Shown here piece after piece: positions 34,381 to 44,839 of a DNA stretch of 47,784 nt. Under the pieces are notes generated by a model. The model did no database searches. It was not told where the DNA came from and saw only the letters and a list, made by a program, of their open reading frames with translations. The DNA is from Candidatus Handelsmanbacteria bacterium. GTDB taxonomy: Bacteria; Latescibacterota; UBA2968; UBA8231. Location of the stretch: NCBI GenBank assembly GCA_016867395.1, contig VGJS01000032.1, positions 1 to 47,784 on the forward strand, in the 5' to 3' direction. Position 1 is the first letter of the stretch, and each line of letters starts with the position of its first letter. Position numbers and translations under genes: made by a program.

Positions 34381-34582
34381 AGCGGCGGGGAGTGAACCCC
34401 GGAGGCCTTTCGCGGGGAACGTCGGGGCTAGGACGGCCGCGTGGCGGGGAGGCCGGGTAGCGGAGCGATGAGCCAGGAACGGGCGCAACGCCCCAACGTA
34501 TGGGGCGTTGCGGGGGTCGGGCTCTGGGGCCGGGCAAAAGACGCGCCTGGCGAAAGGCCAGAGCGGGTCGCTCCCCGACGCC
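34381..34582. repeat. Dispersed palindromic intergenic element, copy D (longest)
   Basis: The ends GCGGGGAGTGAACCCC with GGAGGCCTTTCGC and GCGAAAGGCCAGAGCGG with GTCGCTCCCCGACG are inverted repeats of about 30 bases. Inside is a perfect 11-bp hairpin, CGCAACGCCCC (34484-34494) and GGGGCGTTGCG (34502-34512), absent from the other copies. The element fills most of the 373-base divergent spacer (34354-34726) between murB and the decayed secreted-protein gene. I see no promoter in the remaining part. Confidence 0.65.
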
Positions 34583-34726
34583 ACCTCGTAGCTCCGACAA
34601 ATCTACGGCCTGCCCGTACCAGCCGGCAAACCCTTCTTCCTTGCCCTCATCCATCCCATCCCGTTTATCTATTGTCCCGTGTGCCGCCGGGGACTCCCCG
34701 TCCCCCGGCGGTAGGGAAAATCCTCC

Positions 34727-37700
34727 ATGCTTAGAAAATCCCAATCCCCGCAGGATGCCCCGGCGCGCCTTGGGGGAAGGTTGTTGTCGGTGGTCCCCGT
34801 CGGCCTGCTGCTGCTCCTGAATCTCTGCCTGCCCGGGGCCGCCCTGGCCCAACAGTTCAGCGAGGTGGCCACCAGCGCCGGCATCGCCAGCCCCGAGGGC
34901 GGCATCAGCATGGCCTGGGGCGACTACGACGGCGACCTCGACCTCTATCTGACCACCCGCCGCGAGAACCGCCTGTACCGCAACAACGGCAACGGCCGTT
35001 TCACCGAGGTGGCCGCCAGTGCCGGAGTGGACCACAACGGCGGCCCGCAGGCCCTGTGGGGGGATTACGACGGCGATGGCGACCTCGACCTGCTGATCCT
35101 CGACGAGGGGTTCAACCTCCTTTTCCCGGAATCAAAGCGACGGGACCTGCGTGGATGTGGCCAACAGCGCCCAGATCCAGTTCGGCCCCGACCGCACCCT
35201 CAGCGGAGCCTGGGCCGACTACGACGGCGACGGCGACCTCGATTTCAACACCACCAGCCCGCTGCGCCTGTAACGCAACAACGGCCAGGGCGCTTTTGCC
35301 GAAGTGGGCCATAGCGCCGGCCTCGACCGTACCGGCGGCACCGGCACCGCCTGGGCCGACTACGACAACGACGGCGATCTCGACCTCTACGTGGCCGATT
35401 ATGCCAGCGCCAACGGCCTGTACCGCAACCTGGGGGACGGCACCTTCGCCAAAGCCGGCCTCAACCCCGGCGAGAGTGTCATCGCCGCCGCCTGGGGGGA
35501 CTACGACAACGACGGCGACCTCGACCTCTACGTGGTCCGCAAGAACAGCCCCAACCTCCTCTACCAGAACAACGGCAACGGCACCTTCACCGAAACCAGC
35601 GTCGCCCAGGGAGTGGATGACAGCGGACAGGGCGAAGGCACGGCCTGGGCCGCCACCAGACCCTGCGGGTCCTGGCCCTCAACCGCACAGCGGTCGGCCT
35701 GATCATCGACTCGCTTGTGGTGGTGCCGGCCGATGCCCCGGTGCAGGTGCTGGCGCCGCAGCCGCCCTTGCAGCTGTCCCCCCGGGACAGTGCCCAGGTC
35801 GCCCGCCTGGACTTTGCCCCTCACCAGCCCGGGCTGCTCGACGGGGTGAGTTTGCGGATGGTGGGCCGCGGCCTCGAACGCAGTGTACTGCTGCGCGGCG
35901 GCGGCAGGGGGCCGCGCCTCGAACTGGGCGCCGACACCCTGGTGCTGGGCCCGGCGGGCATAGGCGAGGTGGCGACCGATTCCCTGCGCCTGCGCAACAG
36001 CGGCAACGATACCCTGCGCCACAATGGGATCACTGCCCTGCCAGGCCTGTTCACCACCGCTGCCTCCGCCCTGGTCCTGCCTCCCGGTGCCAGCCGCCAG
36101 CTGGCCCTGCAGTTCCGCCCCACTGCCACCAAACCCGGCGCGGGGGGACGCCTGGAGTTCAACAGCGACGACCCCGTTGCCCTGCGCCCCATCGTGACCC
36201 TGCGCGGCCTGCCCGCCACCCGCACCCCGGTGCTGCAGCCGCTGGCCCCCGCCGACACCCTGCGTTTCGGCGCCGTGGCCGTGGGCCAGACCCAGGACCA
36301 GCCGCTCCGGGTGCGCAATCGCGGCCAGGGCCTGCTCAAGGTCTGGCTGCGTCCCGCCGGCGCCGACACCACTGCACCTGGGCAGTGGCCAGGGGGCAGA
36401 ACTCTATGCCCGTTTCGCCCCCGCCAGCCCCGGCCCGCGGCAGGGGCGTCTGCTGTTGCTGGCCAACGACCCCCAAGTCTCCACCCTGAACATCCCCGCC
36501 AGTGGCACGGGCGCCGGCCTGTTCTTTGTGCCCGCCAGCCTCGACCTGGGCAAGGTGGCCCTGGGCAGCCCCGCCGACACCGCGCTGGCGCTGGTGAACC
36601 AGACCCGGGTGCCACTCGAGGTGGATCTCCGCCTGAGCCGTGGCTTCTTTTCCCTGGGAATGCAGCACCTGCGCCTCGAGCCCGGCGCCCGGGCCCGTGT
36701 GGCCCTGCGTTTTGCCCCCGACGAAGACGGCGACTTCGTCGCGCGGTTGCGGGTCGTGGGGCAAGACCTGGAGGCCGCCCTGGCCGGCACCGGCAGCCCG
36801 GCGCCGGACCTGCTGAGCCCGCCCGCCCTCGATCTGGGAGAGGTGGAACTGGGACAGGTGGGCCGCCGGGCCCTGGTCCTGCGCAACCAGGGCCGGGGTC
36901 CCTTGCACCCCTTGGCCCTCGGCAGCAGCCGCCTCGAGTTCGGCACCGCCGACTACTTGCCCGTGCTCATACCCCCCGGCGGGGAACGCATCCTGCAGTT
37001 GTGGTTCGCCCCCCGCACCCGAGGGCCGCTACGCCCCCTGCTGCAGCTGCGCAGCGACGATCCGGACCAGCCCGACTGGGCCGTGGCCCTCAGCGGCCAG
37101 GGGCGGGTTGGCAACTGGAAACCACCCCGCCTCAAAACCCGGCTCGAGGGCGGAGCGGAGGCTTTCTCCTTCGGCACCCTGGCCGCCGGCGCCCGAGCCG
37201 AACGCATCCTGACCCTGTACAACTACGGCGCCGGGGTCCTGCGGGTAAAGCGGATCAGCGCCGCCGACGCACAGGTGCGGGCCGAACCAGAATCCCTGGT
37301 GGTGGCTCCCGGCGAACACCGGCAGGTGCGGGTGAGTATCGCCGTTGCTCCTGCCGGCGCCACGGCCGGTATCCTCGAACTGGCCAGCGACGATCCCGAA
37401 CACCCGCTGCAGCGCTGGGCCTGGCACTACCGCCAGGCCGCCGCCCGGGCCCAATTGCTGAGCCCCAGCCTGGTCTTTGGCCCTGCCGAGGCGGGGCGCC
37501 GCCTCGCCCTGCTGGCAGTGGCCAACCAGGGCGAGACGCAGTTGATGGTGGATCTGGCCGACACCGAGGGCCAGTTGCGTTTCGCGGCCGACCGCCTGCT
37601 GGTGGCCCTCGGCCAGGTGGCCCGGGTCCAGGTAGAGCACCGCGGACCCGAACCCCGCGGGGTGTTGCGCCTGCCCAGCAATGACCCCGGCCAGCCCGAA

Positions 37701-39235
37701 CTGGAACTGCCCTGGGAAGCGGCCGACCTGCTCGAACTGGTCAGCGCCCTGCCGGCGGCTGGCAGCACCGCCGTGCCCAGGCAGACGACCCTGAACCTGC
37801 GTTTCGATCAGGCGCCAAGCCTCGAAGGCCTCGACCTGACCCTCACCCCGGCCCCCCTCAATACCTGGCGTCGCAGCCTGTTGGTCCAGGGCAACGAGCT
37901 GCAACTGCCCGTGGAGCTGGTCGCTGACCAGACCTACAAACTGGTGCTCCTCGCGGCCCGTTCCCTGGCCGGAACGCCGCTGGCCGGCCCCGTCGAGTTG
38001 AGCTTTAGCACCGGAGCCCAGCCACAGAGCCTCGGCCAGATCTCGGGGCGGGTCGTGCGCGCCGGCCGGGGTCTGACCGGCACCGCCCTCCTAGCCGGCT
38101 CCACCCAGGAACTGGTCGGGGCGGCCCGCCTGGACAGCAACGGCGGGTTCGTGCTTTCCCAGGTGCCGGCCGGCACCTACCAGCTCTTCGCCCGCGAGGA
38201 GGGTTCCCAAGCCAGTTTGTCTATGGCCAACCCCTGCCGCTGCGGGCCGGCCAGTTCCTCAGCGGCCTCACCCTCAAAGTGCCGGCCGCCGACGCCGGCA
38301 GCAACCCCCTGCCCCTGGCCGCCGGCTTCGAGCTGGACCGGGCCCCGCTGCTACAGGCCAACTCCACCTTCGTCGTGCCGGTGCGCTCGGGGCCGGTGCA
38401 CGACCTGACCGGTTTTGCCCTCCAGCTCTCGTAAGAAGCGCAGCACCTGCAACTGGTCGAGGCCCTGCCCCAGTATCCGGGCAGCCGCAATCTGCTCTAC
38501 GGGGGCGGGGGGTTCCCGCTCTTCACCACCCTTGTGCCAGCGCCAGGCCGGGTCGAATTTTCCGGCCAGTTGCTGGACCCCAACGCATCCACCGCACCCG
38601 ACAGCGGCGGGATCCTTGCCTACTTGGTCTTGCGGGCGCTGCGCCCCGAGGCCGCCGTGCGCCTCGACAGCCTGGTGCGCCGGACCCTCCAGGGCGCCGA
38701 CATGGTGGCCGGGCCCACGATCCGGCCCGCCCGGGGTGCCGATTTCGACGGCAGCGGGGCCGTGGGTATCGACGACCTTTTCCATATGGCCGACTACTTT
38801 GGCCAAGAGGCCCGCGGGACCGCCGCCCGTTACGACCTTGAGGGCAGCGGCTTCGTGGACCTGGGAGATTTCTTCCTGTACGCCGACGCCTTCGGCGCCA
38901 GCGGCGAAGCCCGCGCCAAATTGCTGGCCCTGGCCCGCACTCTCTTCGGTCTGCGGGGTGCCGTCGAGCTGCAGGCTGCGTACCCCAATCCCTTCAACAG
39001 CCAGACCCTCATCCCCTACCTCTTGCCCGCGGCTGGCGAGGTGCGGCTGGAGATCTACGACATGCTGGGACAAAGGCTGCGGGTACTGGTCCAGGGCCCG
39101 GTCGCCGCCGGGCGCCACACCCTGGTCTGGGACGGCCGCGACGATCTGGGCCGCCCCCTGGCTTCGGGTCTCTACCTGTGCCGCTTGCGGGCCGGAGGGA
39201 TGCAGAGCGCCGAAAAACTGCTGCTCCTGCGCTGA
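34727..39235 (+). pseudogene. Decayed giant secreted protein: FG-GAP propeller, choice-of-anchor-D repeats, dockerin-like EF-hands, FlgD-like sorting domain
   Basis: Read as one unit this is a ~1,500-residue exported protein. A signal peptide (hydrophobic VVPVGLLLLLNLCLPGAALA, cleavage at ALA-QQ) is followed by FG-GAP/VCBS repeats (AWGDYDGDLDLYL, then WADYDNDGDLDLYVADY). Next come many ~100-residue Ig-like repeats of the ASPM/SPD-2/hydin type (LDLGKVALGSPADTALALVNQ, FGTLAAGARAERILTLYN), EF-hand-like loops (DFDGSGAVGIDDLF, YDLEGSGFVDLGDFF) and a FlgD-like end (AYPNPFNSQTLIPYLLP to EKLLLLR). It is broken by an extra C in CCC at 35125-35127, TAA at 35271 (expected TAC), a frame change near 35650, one extra base near 36371-36374, one lost base near 38200-38204, and TAA at 38432 (expected TAC). 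Confidence 0.8.
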
Positions 39236-39271
39236 GTCCGGTCCAGCCCTGCTTCCTCTCCGTAGAGAAAG

Positions 39272-39693
<422 letters not shown>

Positions 39694-39761
39694 AATTTTC
39701 AGGGGGAAGAAAGTAGCGGCGGCGGGTTGGCTTGTCAAGGGAGGAGGAGGCCGCCGCTGTC

Positions 39762-39791
39762 TTGACAATTCACCCTTTCGTGGCGTAAAAT
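39762..39791 (+). promoter_or_regulatory. Promoter of the TPR-efp-acc-gcvH operon
   Basis: Consensus TTGACA (39762-39767), an 18-base spacer and TAAAAT (39786-39791), 39 bases before the ATG at 39830. Confidence 0.7.
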
Positions 39792-39829
39792 ATCCGTTCA
39801 ACCCATCGGCCCCTTCTCCCCTGTAAGGT

Positions 39830-41380
39830 ATGTTCGACGATCTGGGCAAGGTAGAAAAACTTTATCGGCAGCACCCGCAGTCGCCGCTCTTTGCGCGCCT
39901 GGCGCATTTGTACCTGCGCCGGGGCAAGGTGGAACGAGCCCTGGCCCTGTGCCAGGAGGGGTGCCGGCGCTTTCCCCATTACCCGACCGGGTACCTGATC
40001 CTGGGGCAATGCTACCAGGCCCAGGGACAACTGGAGGAGGCCCGCAGTGCCACCGACCAGGCGCTGCGCTTAGATCCTGAAAACCCGGCCGGCTTCATGC
40101 GCCTCTCCAAGATATACCAGGACCTGGGCATCGCCACCCTGGCCCTTAAGAGCCTGCAGCAGGCCGCCCGCTTCGACCCCCTCAGCGAGAACCTGGCCGA
40201 GCAGGTCGATCAACTGACCTACGCGGTGCGGGTCGAGTCGGCCGCCGCGGCTCCCGGCGCACCCGAGGCCACCGATATGCGGCCCCCGCCTCCCGAACCC
40301 ATCGCTGTCTCCCGGCCCGTCGAAACCACGGCCACCGAGGAGACGGAAGAGCCCAAACCTTTCGGGGTGGTCCACTTGCCGGAGGAAACCCCACCGGCCC
40401 CGGCCGAACCCGAACCCGTCGCCTACGCCGGCCGTTTCCAAGAGGAGAGCCTCGAAGACCTGCGCGAGCGCAGCGAGGAAGCCCAGGGAGCGCTGGCGCT
40501 ACCGCCGCCGCCCGCGCCCGAACCAGCCGCCGACCTTCCGCTCGAAGACCGCCCCGAAGCCCTGTTTCGGCGCGGTAATCTGGCCACCGAATTGCCGCCG
40601 GCAGCGGCAGAGCCCGAACCCTTCGCTGCGCCGGTGCCCGAACCTGAGCCTGAGCCGCAGCCCCCAACGGCCCCGGCCCTCGGCGAGGATTTCTTGGCCC
40701 TGGGCGCTTCCTTGATGGCCGGCGATTCCCCCCTGGAGCCGGAACCCGCCGCTGACCCCGCCCTGCTTCAGGGGGAGGGGCTCTTCTCCCCCGCCCCGGC
40801 CGATCCCGACGCCATCGCTCTGGCGCCGGCCGGCGAAGCCTTCGAGGAGGGGCTCTTCTCCGTTCTGGCTGGGAGCGCCGAGGACCAGCCCAGCGTGGCC
40901 CTGCTTCTGGGCGAGTCCGCCGAGGATCTGCGGCTCGACGACCTGATCACCCCCGCCCCGCCACCGTCTCGGACCGAGGACGCTGTCCTCCTGCCCGAGG
41001 CCCAGGCCGCCGCCCCCATCGCCAAGGAAGAATCCGCCGCCGAGGAGAACCCCGCTGCCGAGATGCTGCCTTTCCCCGCCCCCCAGAAGCCACCCAGGCC
41101 GGGCCGGGCCGACACTGGGGAGCTGATCCGCCTCTTTCAGGAGATCGAAAGCCAGCAACACCAAGCCCTGGCCCCCCTGCGCCCCTCCGGACCGCCCACG
41201 GCGGAGCCGGGCGACCCCGAGGGGCGCATCGCCACCGTCACCCTCGCCCAGATTTACTCCAGCCAGGGCTTCATCGACCGGGCGGTGGAGACCTACCGGA
41301 AGATCCTCGACCAGGACCCCGGCAACGAGGAGATCAAGTGCCGCATCGCCGACCTGCAACAGGGACGCAAGACCAGTTGA
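39830..41380 (+). CDS. TPR protein with a long Pro/Glu/Ala-rich linker
   Basis: A 516-residue protein. Residues 1-~125 hold about three tetratricopeptide repeats (for example PLFARLAHLYLRRGKVERAL, then YLILGQCYQAQGQLEEARSA). Residues ~135-460 are low-complexity, rich in Pro, Ala and Glu (EPEPEPQPP) with LLF/EGLFS motifs. A last TPR at ~464-510 (VTLAQIYSSQGFIDRAVETY) closes the protein. No signal peptide or membrane segment is seen. AAGG precedes the ATG closely. It opens an operon with efp 23 bases downstream. It is probably a protein-interaction scaffold; function unknown. Confidence 0.75.
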   Translation: MFDDLGKVEKLYRQHPQSPLFARLAHLYLRRGKVERALALCQEGCRRFPHYPTGYLILGQCYQAQGQLEEARSATDQALRLDPENPAGFMRLSKIYQDLGIATLALKSLQQAARFDPLSENLAEQVDQLTYAVRVESAAAAPGAPEATDMRPPPPEPIAVSRPVETTATEETEEPKPFGVVHLPEETPPAPAEPEPVAYAGRFQEESLEDLRERSEEAQGALALPPPPAPEPAADLPLEDRPEALFRRGNLATELPPAAAEPEPFAAPVPEPEPEPQPPTAPALGEDFLALGASLMAGDSPLEPEPAADPALLQGEGLFSPAPADPDAIALAPAGEAFEEGLFSVLAGSAEDQPSVALLLGESAEDLRLDDLITPAPPPSRTEDAVLLPEAQAAAPIAKEESAAEENPAAEMLPFPAPQKPPRPGRADTGELIRLFQEIESQQHQALAPLRPSGPPTAEPGDPEGRIATVTLAQIYSSQGFIDRAVETYRKILDQDPGNEEIKCRIADLQQGRKTS

Positions 41381-41403
41381 GACCCATAGGAGAACATTTT
41401 TAG

Positions 41404-41961
41404 ATGGCAGATACCTCGGATTTCCGCAACGGCTTTACCATGCTCCTTGACAACGCCCTGGTCTCCATCGTCGAATTCCAGCACGTCAAGCCGGGCAAGG
41501 GCAGCGCCTTCGTGCGCACCAAGCTTAAGAACGTCCAGACCGGGGCCGTGCTGGACCGCACTTTTCGCTCGGGGGACAAGGTGGAGGAGGTGCGCCTGGA
41601 GAAGCGCCAGATGCAGTACCTCTACGCCGAAGGCGAGAGCTACCATTTCATGGACACCGAGACCTACGAGCAGATCATCATCCCCACCAGCCTTGTGGGT
41701 GAAGGAGCTGGTTTTCTCAAGGAAAACGAGATGACCTATGTGCTCATCGCCCTTGAGAAACCCATCGGCGTCGAGTTGCCCAAATTCGTCGAACTGAAGG
41801 TGGTCCACACCGAGCCAGGCATGAGGGGCGACACCGCCACCGGCGCGGTCAAACCCGCCACCCTCGAAACCGGGGCCGTGGTCAACGTCCCGCTCTTCGT
41901 TAACCAGGGCGACGTGCTCAAGATCGACACCCGCACCAGCGAGTACGTGGAGCGCGTCTGA
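41404..41961 (+). CDS. efp: Translation elongation factor P
   Basis: A 185-residue three-domain factor that rescues ribosomes stalled at polyproline. The tip loop is KPGKGSAF with K32, the residue that is modified in many bacteria (lysylation, 5-aminopentanol or other). No EpmA, EarP or other modification gene is in the window, and the deoxyhypusine synthase-like gene lies 25 kb away. The AGGAG at about 41388 precedes the ATG. Its place before accB is the widespread efp-accB-accC arrangement. Confidence 0.96.
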   Translation: MADTSDFRNGFTMLLDNALVSIVEFQHVKPGKGSAFVRTKLKNVQTGAVLDRTFRSGDKVEEVRLEKRQMQYLYAEGESYHFMDTETYEQIIIPTSLVGEGAGFLKENEMTYVLIALEKPIGVELPKFVELKVVHTEPGMRGDTATGAVKPATLETGAVVNVPLFVNQGDVLKIDTRTSEYVERV

Positions 41962-41995
41962 CCACCGTGGGGCCCCCCGGCCCAAGGAGCCGAGA

Positions 41996-42433
41996 GTGGA
42001 CAAAGCGACCTTTAAGGAACTGCTGGAGCTGTACAAGAGCGGCGAGGCCGTGGAACTGGAGATCCAGCACAGCTTCTGGCACGGCACCCGCATCCGCCTC
42101 CGTCGGCTGGGGACGGCCATCGCCCCCAAGCGCGAGCGCGCCCGCCCCCAGCCCCTCGCTCCGGCTCCGGAAGCCGCCCCGGCCGCCGATGGGCTGCACC
42201 TCATCCTGGCACCGATGGTGGGCACCTTCTACCGGGCCCCCTCCCCGGAGGCCGACCCCTTCGTCCGCCAGGGCGAACGCATCCGGCCGGGCCAGACCAT
42301 CTGCCTGATCGAGGCCATGAAGATCATGAACGAGATCGAGGCCGACCTGGGCGGCGAGGTGGCCGAGATCCTGGTAGGCAACGGCGAGCCAGTCGAGTAC
42401 AACCAGCCGCTGATCAAAGTCCGGCCCGCCTGA
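41996..42433 (+). CDS. accB: Biotin carboxyl carrier protein of acetyl-CoA carboxylase
   Basis: A 145-residue carrier. The C-terminal biotinyl domain has EAMKIMNEIE with biotinylated K109; the N-terminal ~40 residues form the AccC-binding part, joined by a Pro/Ala-rich linker (about 45-62). GTG start at 41996 with AAGGAG. It is followed by accC after 13 bases. It works with biotin carboxylase and the AccAD transferase, which is not in the window, in fatty-acid synthesis. Confidence 0.95.
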   Translation: MDKATFKELLELYKSGEAVELEIQHSFWHGTRIRLRRLGTAIAPKRERARPQPLAPAPEAAPAADGLHLILAPMVGTFYRAPSPEADPFVRQGERIRPGQTICLIEAMKIMNEIEADLGGEVAEILVGNGEPVEYNQPLIKVRPA

Positions 42434-42446
42434 GAAGGGGAGCGCC

Positions 42447-43796
42447 GTGTTCACCAAAATCCTCGTCGCCGACCGCGGCGAAATCGCCGTGCGGGTCATC
42501 CGCGCCTGCCAGGAGATGGGCATCGAGACGGTGGCGGTGCATTCCGAGGCCGACGCCAACTCCCTGCATGTGCGCCTGGCCGATGAGGATGTGTGCATCG
42601 GGCCGGCCGCCGGCGAGGCCAGCTACCGCAACTTCGCCAACATCATCAGCGCCGCCGAACTGACCAACGCCGACGCCATTCACCCCGGCTACGGGCCTCT
42701 GGCCGAAAACGCCGACTTCGCCGAGTTGTGCCAGGTCTGCGGCATCAAGTTCATCGGACCGCCGGTGGAGGCTATCCGCAAGATGGGCGACAAGGCCGTG
42801 GCCCGTCAGAGCGTGGTGCGGGCCGGAGTGCCGGTGATCCCCGGTAGCGAGGGGGAACTCGAATCCCTGGCCCAGGCCCGGGAGCTGTCGGCCCGGGTGG
42901 GGTTTCCCCTGCGCCTCAAGGCCGCCGCTGGGGGCGGGGGGCGCGGCATGCGGGTGGTGCGCTGCCTCGAAGAGCTGGAGGAGGCGTGGAACCTGGCCCG
43001 CCTGGAGGCCCGCGGTGCCTTCAGCAACGATGCCCTCTATATGGAGCACTCGGTGGAGCGGGCCCGCCACATCGAGATCCAGGTGCTGGGCGACGAGCAG
43101 GGCAACCTGATCCACCTGGGCGAGCGCGAATGCTCCATCCAGCGCCGCCACCAGAAGTTGGTCGAGGAGAGCCCTTCCCCCATCGTCGAGGAGGACCTGC
43201 GCCGGCGCCTCGGCGAGGCGGCCCTGGCCGGTGCCGGCAGTGTGGGCTACCACAGCGTGGGCACCGTCGAATTCCTCGTCGATGCTCAGGGCCGCTTCTT
43301 CTTCATCGAGATGAACACCCGCATCCAGGTGGAGCACCCGGTCACCGAGTTGGTGACCGGTATCGACCTGATCAAGGCCCAGATCCGGGTGGCCGCCGGC
43401 GAGCCCCTCCCCTGGACTCAGGAGGAGGTCCGCCACCGGGGCCACGCCATCGAGTGCCGGATCAACGCCGAGGACCCCTCCCGCAACTTCATGCCCTCAG
43501 CCGGCACCCTCTCGGCCCTTCACCTGCCCGGCGGCCCGGGGGTGCGCATCGACAGCCACATTTACCAGGGCTACAAGATGCCCCCCTATTACGATTCGCT
43601 GCTGGCCAAGGTGATCGCCTACGGCAAGGACCGCGAGGAGAGCCTGGCCCGGATGCGGCGGGTGCTGCGGGAGTTCACGATTGAGGGGGTGGCCACCACC
43701 CTGCCCTTCCACCGCGCCCTCCTGCAAGACCCCGGCTTCATCGCGGGCGAGTTCGACACTGAGTACGTGGGGCGCACCCCCTTGGCGCTGAACTGA
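42447..43796 (+). CDS. accC: Biotin carboxylase of acetyl-CoA carboxylase
   Basis: A 449-residue ATP-grasp enzyme that carboxylates biotin on AccB. It begins KILVADRGEIAVRVIRAC, has the Gly-rich ATP lid AAAGGGGRGMRVV, ERECSIQRRHQKLVEE and the catalytic FFFIEMNTRIQVEHPVTE. GTG start at 42447 with GGGGAG. Complete at the usual length. Confidence 0.97.
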   Translation: MFTKILVADRGEIAVRVIRACQEMGIETVAVHSEADANSLHVRLADEDVCIGPAAGEASYRNFANIISAAELTNADAIHPGYGPLAENADFAELCQVCGIKFIGPPVEAIRKMGDKAVARQSVVRAGVPVIPGSEGELESLAQARELSARVGFPLRLKAAAGGGGRGMRVVRCLEELEEAWNLARLEARGAFSNDALYMEHSVERARHIEIQVLGDEQGNLIHLGERECSIQRRHQKLVEESPSPIVEEDLRRRLGEAALAGAGSVGYHSVGTVEFLVDAQGRFFFIEMNTRIQVEHPVTELVTGIDLIKAQIRVAAGEPLPWTQEEVRHRGHAIECRINAEDPSRNFMPSAGTLSALHLPGGPGVRIDSHIYQGYKMPPYYDSLLAKVIAYGKDREESLARMRRVLREFTIEGVATTLPFHRALLQDPGFIAGEFDTEYVGRTPLALN

Positions 43797-43824
43797 GCGC
43801 GGGTCCCCCCCAAGGAGCCGAGAC

Positions 43825-44220
43825 ATGGCGGACGGCAGCGAGATCCCCGAGGAACTCAAGTACTCCGAAGACCACGAATGGCTAGCCTTCGAAGGCAAAA
43901 CCGGCACCGTGGGCATCACCGACTACGCCCAGTCCCAATTGGGAGACATCGTCTTCGTCGAACTGCCCGAGGTGGGACAACAGTTGGAGAGGGGCCAGGT
44001 CTTCGGCACCATCGAGGCGGTCAAAACCGTCGCCGAGGTCTACGCCCCGGTCTCCGGCGAGGTGGTCGAGGTCAACGCGGCGGTGCAGGAAGGCGCTGAG
44101 GTGATCAACGCCGAGCCCTACGGGGCCGGCTGGCTGATCAAGATCCGCCTGGCCGACCCCAAGGAACTGTCCCCGCTGCTGAGCGCCGGCGACTACGCCG
44201 CCCTGATTGCCGACCTGTGA
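43825..44220 (+). CDS. gcvH: Glycine cleavage system H protein
   Basis: A 131-residue lipoyl carrier. The lipoylated residue is K67 in GTIEAVKTVAEVYAPVSGEV; the N-terminus KYSEDHEWLAFEGKTGTVGIT is standard. It carries the aminomethyl group between GcvP and GcvT. AAGGAG precedes the ATG. It stands at the end of the acc operon without gcvT, gcvP or lipoate genes, so those must be elsewhere, or this copy supports lipoate assembly as in Bacillus. Confidence 0.95.
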   Translation: MADGSEIPEELKYSEDHEWLAFEGKTGTVGITDYAQSQLGDIVFVELPEVGQQLERGQVFGTIEAVKTVAEVYAPVSGEVVEVNAAVQEGAEVINAEPYGAGWLIKIRLADPKELSPLLSAGDYAALIADL

Positions 44221-44234
44221 ATCCCGCCCCCATC

Positions 44235-44264
44235 TTGACTTAACTCCCTAAGATTCGATAGTAT
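44235..44264 (+). promoter_or_regulatory. Promoter of the HNH-scp-cmk operon
   Basis: TTGACT (44235-44240), 18 bases and TAGTAT (44259-44264) in an AT-rich 110-base spacer. Confidence 0.6.
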
Positions 44265-44330
44265 ATATAGTGTTGTCGCCTCTTCTGTAGGACGCCCTCT
44301 GCCCTTTTTTGACGGTGAGGAGTTGTCGTC

Positions 44331-44834
44331 TTGTGGAACAAGAACGTTCTGGTCCTGAACCAGAACTATGAGCCGCTGAGCGTGTGCAGCCTACGCCGGG
44401 CCCTGGTGCTGATCTTTCGCGGCAAGGCCCACCCCGTCGAAATGGCGGAGGGCATGGTGCGGGCAGTCTCCCGCGCCTTCCCCGTCCCCAGTGTGGTGCG
44501 GCTGGAAAGGTACATCCACTCGCCGCGGCGCCGCGTAGTGCTGTCCAAGAGCAACATCCTTAAGCGCGACAACCACCAGTGCCAGTACTGCGGCTCCAGG
44601 GACCGCAAGATGACCCTGGACCATGTGGTGCCGCGCAAGCTGGGCGGCCCGGAGAGCTGGGAGAACCTGGTCTGCGCCTGCGTCACCTGCAACGCCCGCA
44701 AGGGGGATCTGCGCCCTGAGCAGGCGGGCATGGCGCTGCGGCGCCAGGCCAAGCGCCCCAACAACGTGAGTTTCATCCGCAATTTCATCGGCGTTAGCGA
44801 CCATCGCTGGCGGCCCTACCTGTTCGTCGATTGA
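44331..44834 (+). CDS. HNH endonuclease family protein
   Basis: A 167-residue protein. The HNH domain is C-QYC-G...DHVVPRKLGG...WENLVCACVTCNARKGD with two C-x-x-C pairs that hold zinc. The N-terminus VLVLNQNYEPLSVCSLRRAL is the typical start of a widespread chromosomal HNH family. The TTG at 44331 is the likely start, with GAGGAG ten bases before it, as no ATG or GTG occurs in frame before the conserved sequence. Its stop overlaps the next open frame; scpA follows. A role in repair or RNA or DNA processing is unknown. Confidence 0.88.
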   Translation: MWNKNVLVLNQNYEPLSVCSLRRALVLIFRGKAHPVEMAEGMVRAVSRAFPVPSVVRLERYIHSPRRRVVLSKSNILKRDNHQCQYCGSRDRKMTLDHVVPRKLGGPESWENLVCACVTCNARKGDLRPEQAGMALRRQAKRPNNVSFIRNFIGVSDHRWRPYLFVD

Positions 44835-44839
44835 GCTTT

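Noticed and set aside
34354..34584. N-terminal extension of MurB and a separate small plus-strand frame at 34441
   Set aside because: Both are made of the palindromic repeat copy D and have no protein-like sequence.
35056..36489. 477-codon frame within the decayed secreted-protein gene
   Set aside because: Low-complexity Pro, Ala, Arg and Thr sequence in the wrong phase; the propeller repeats are in the other two frames.
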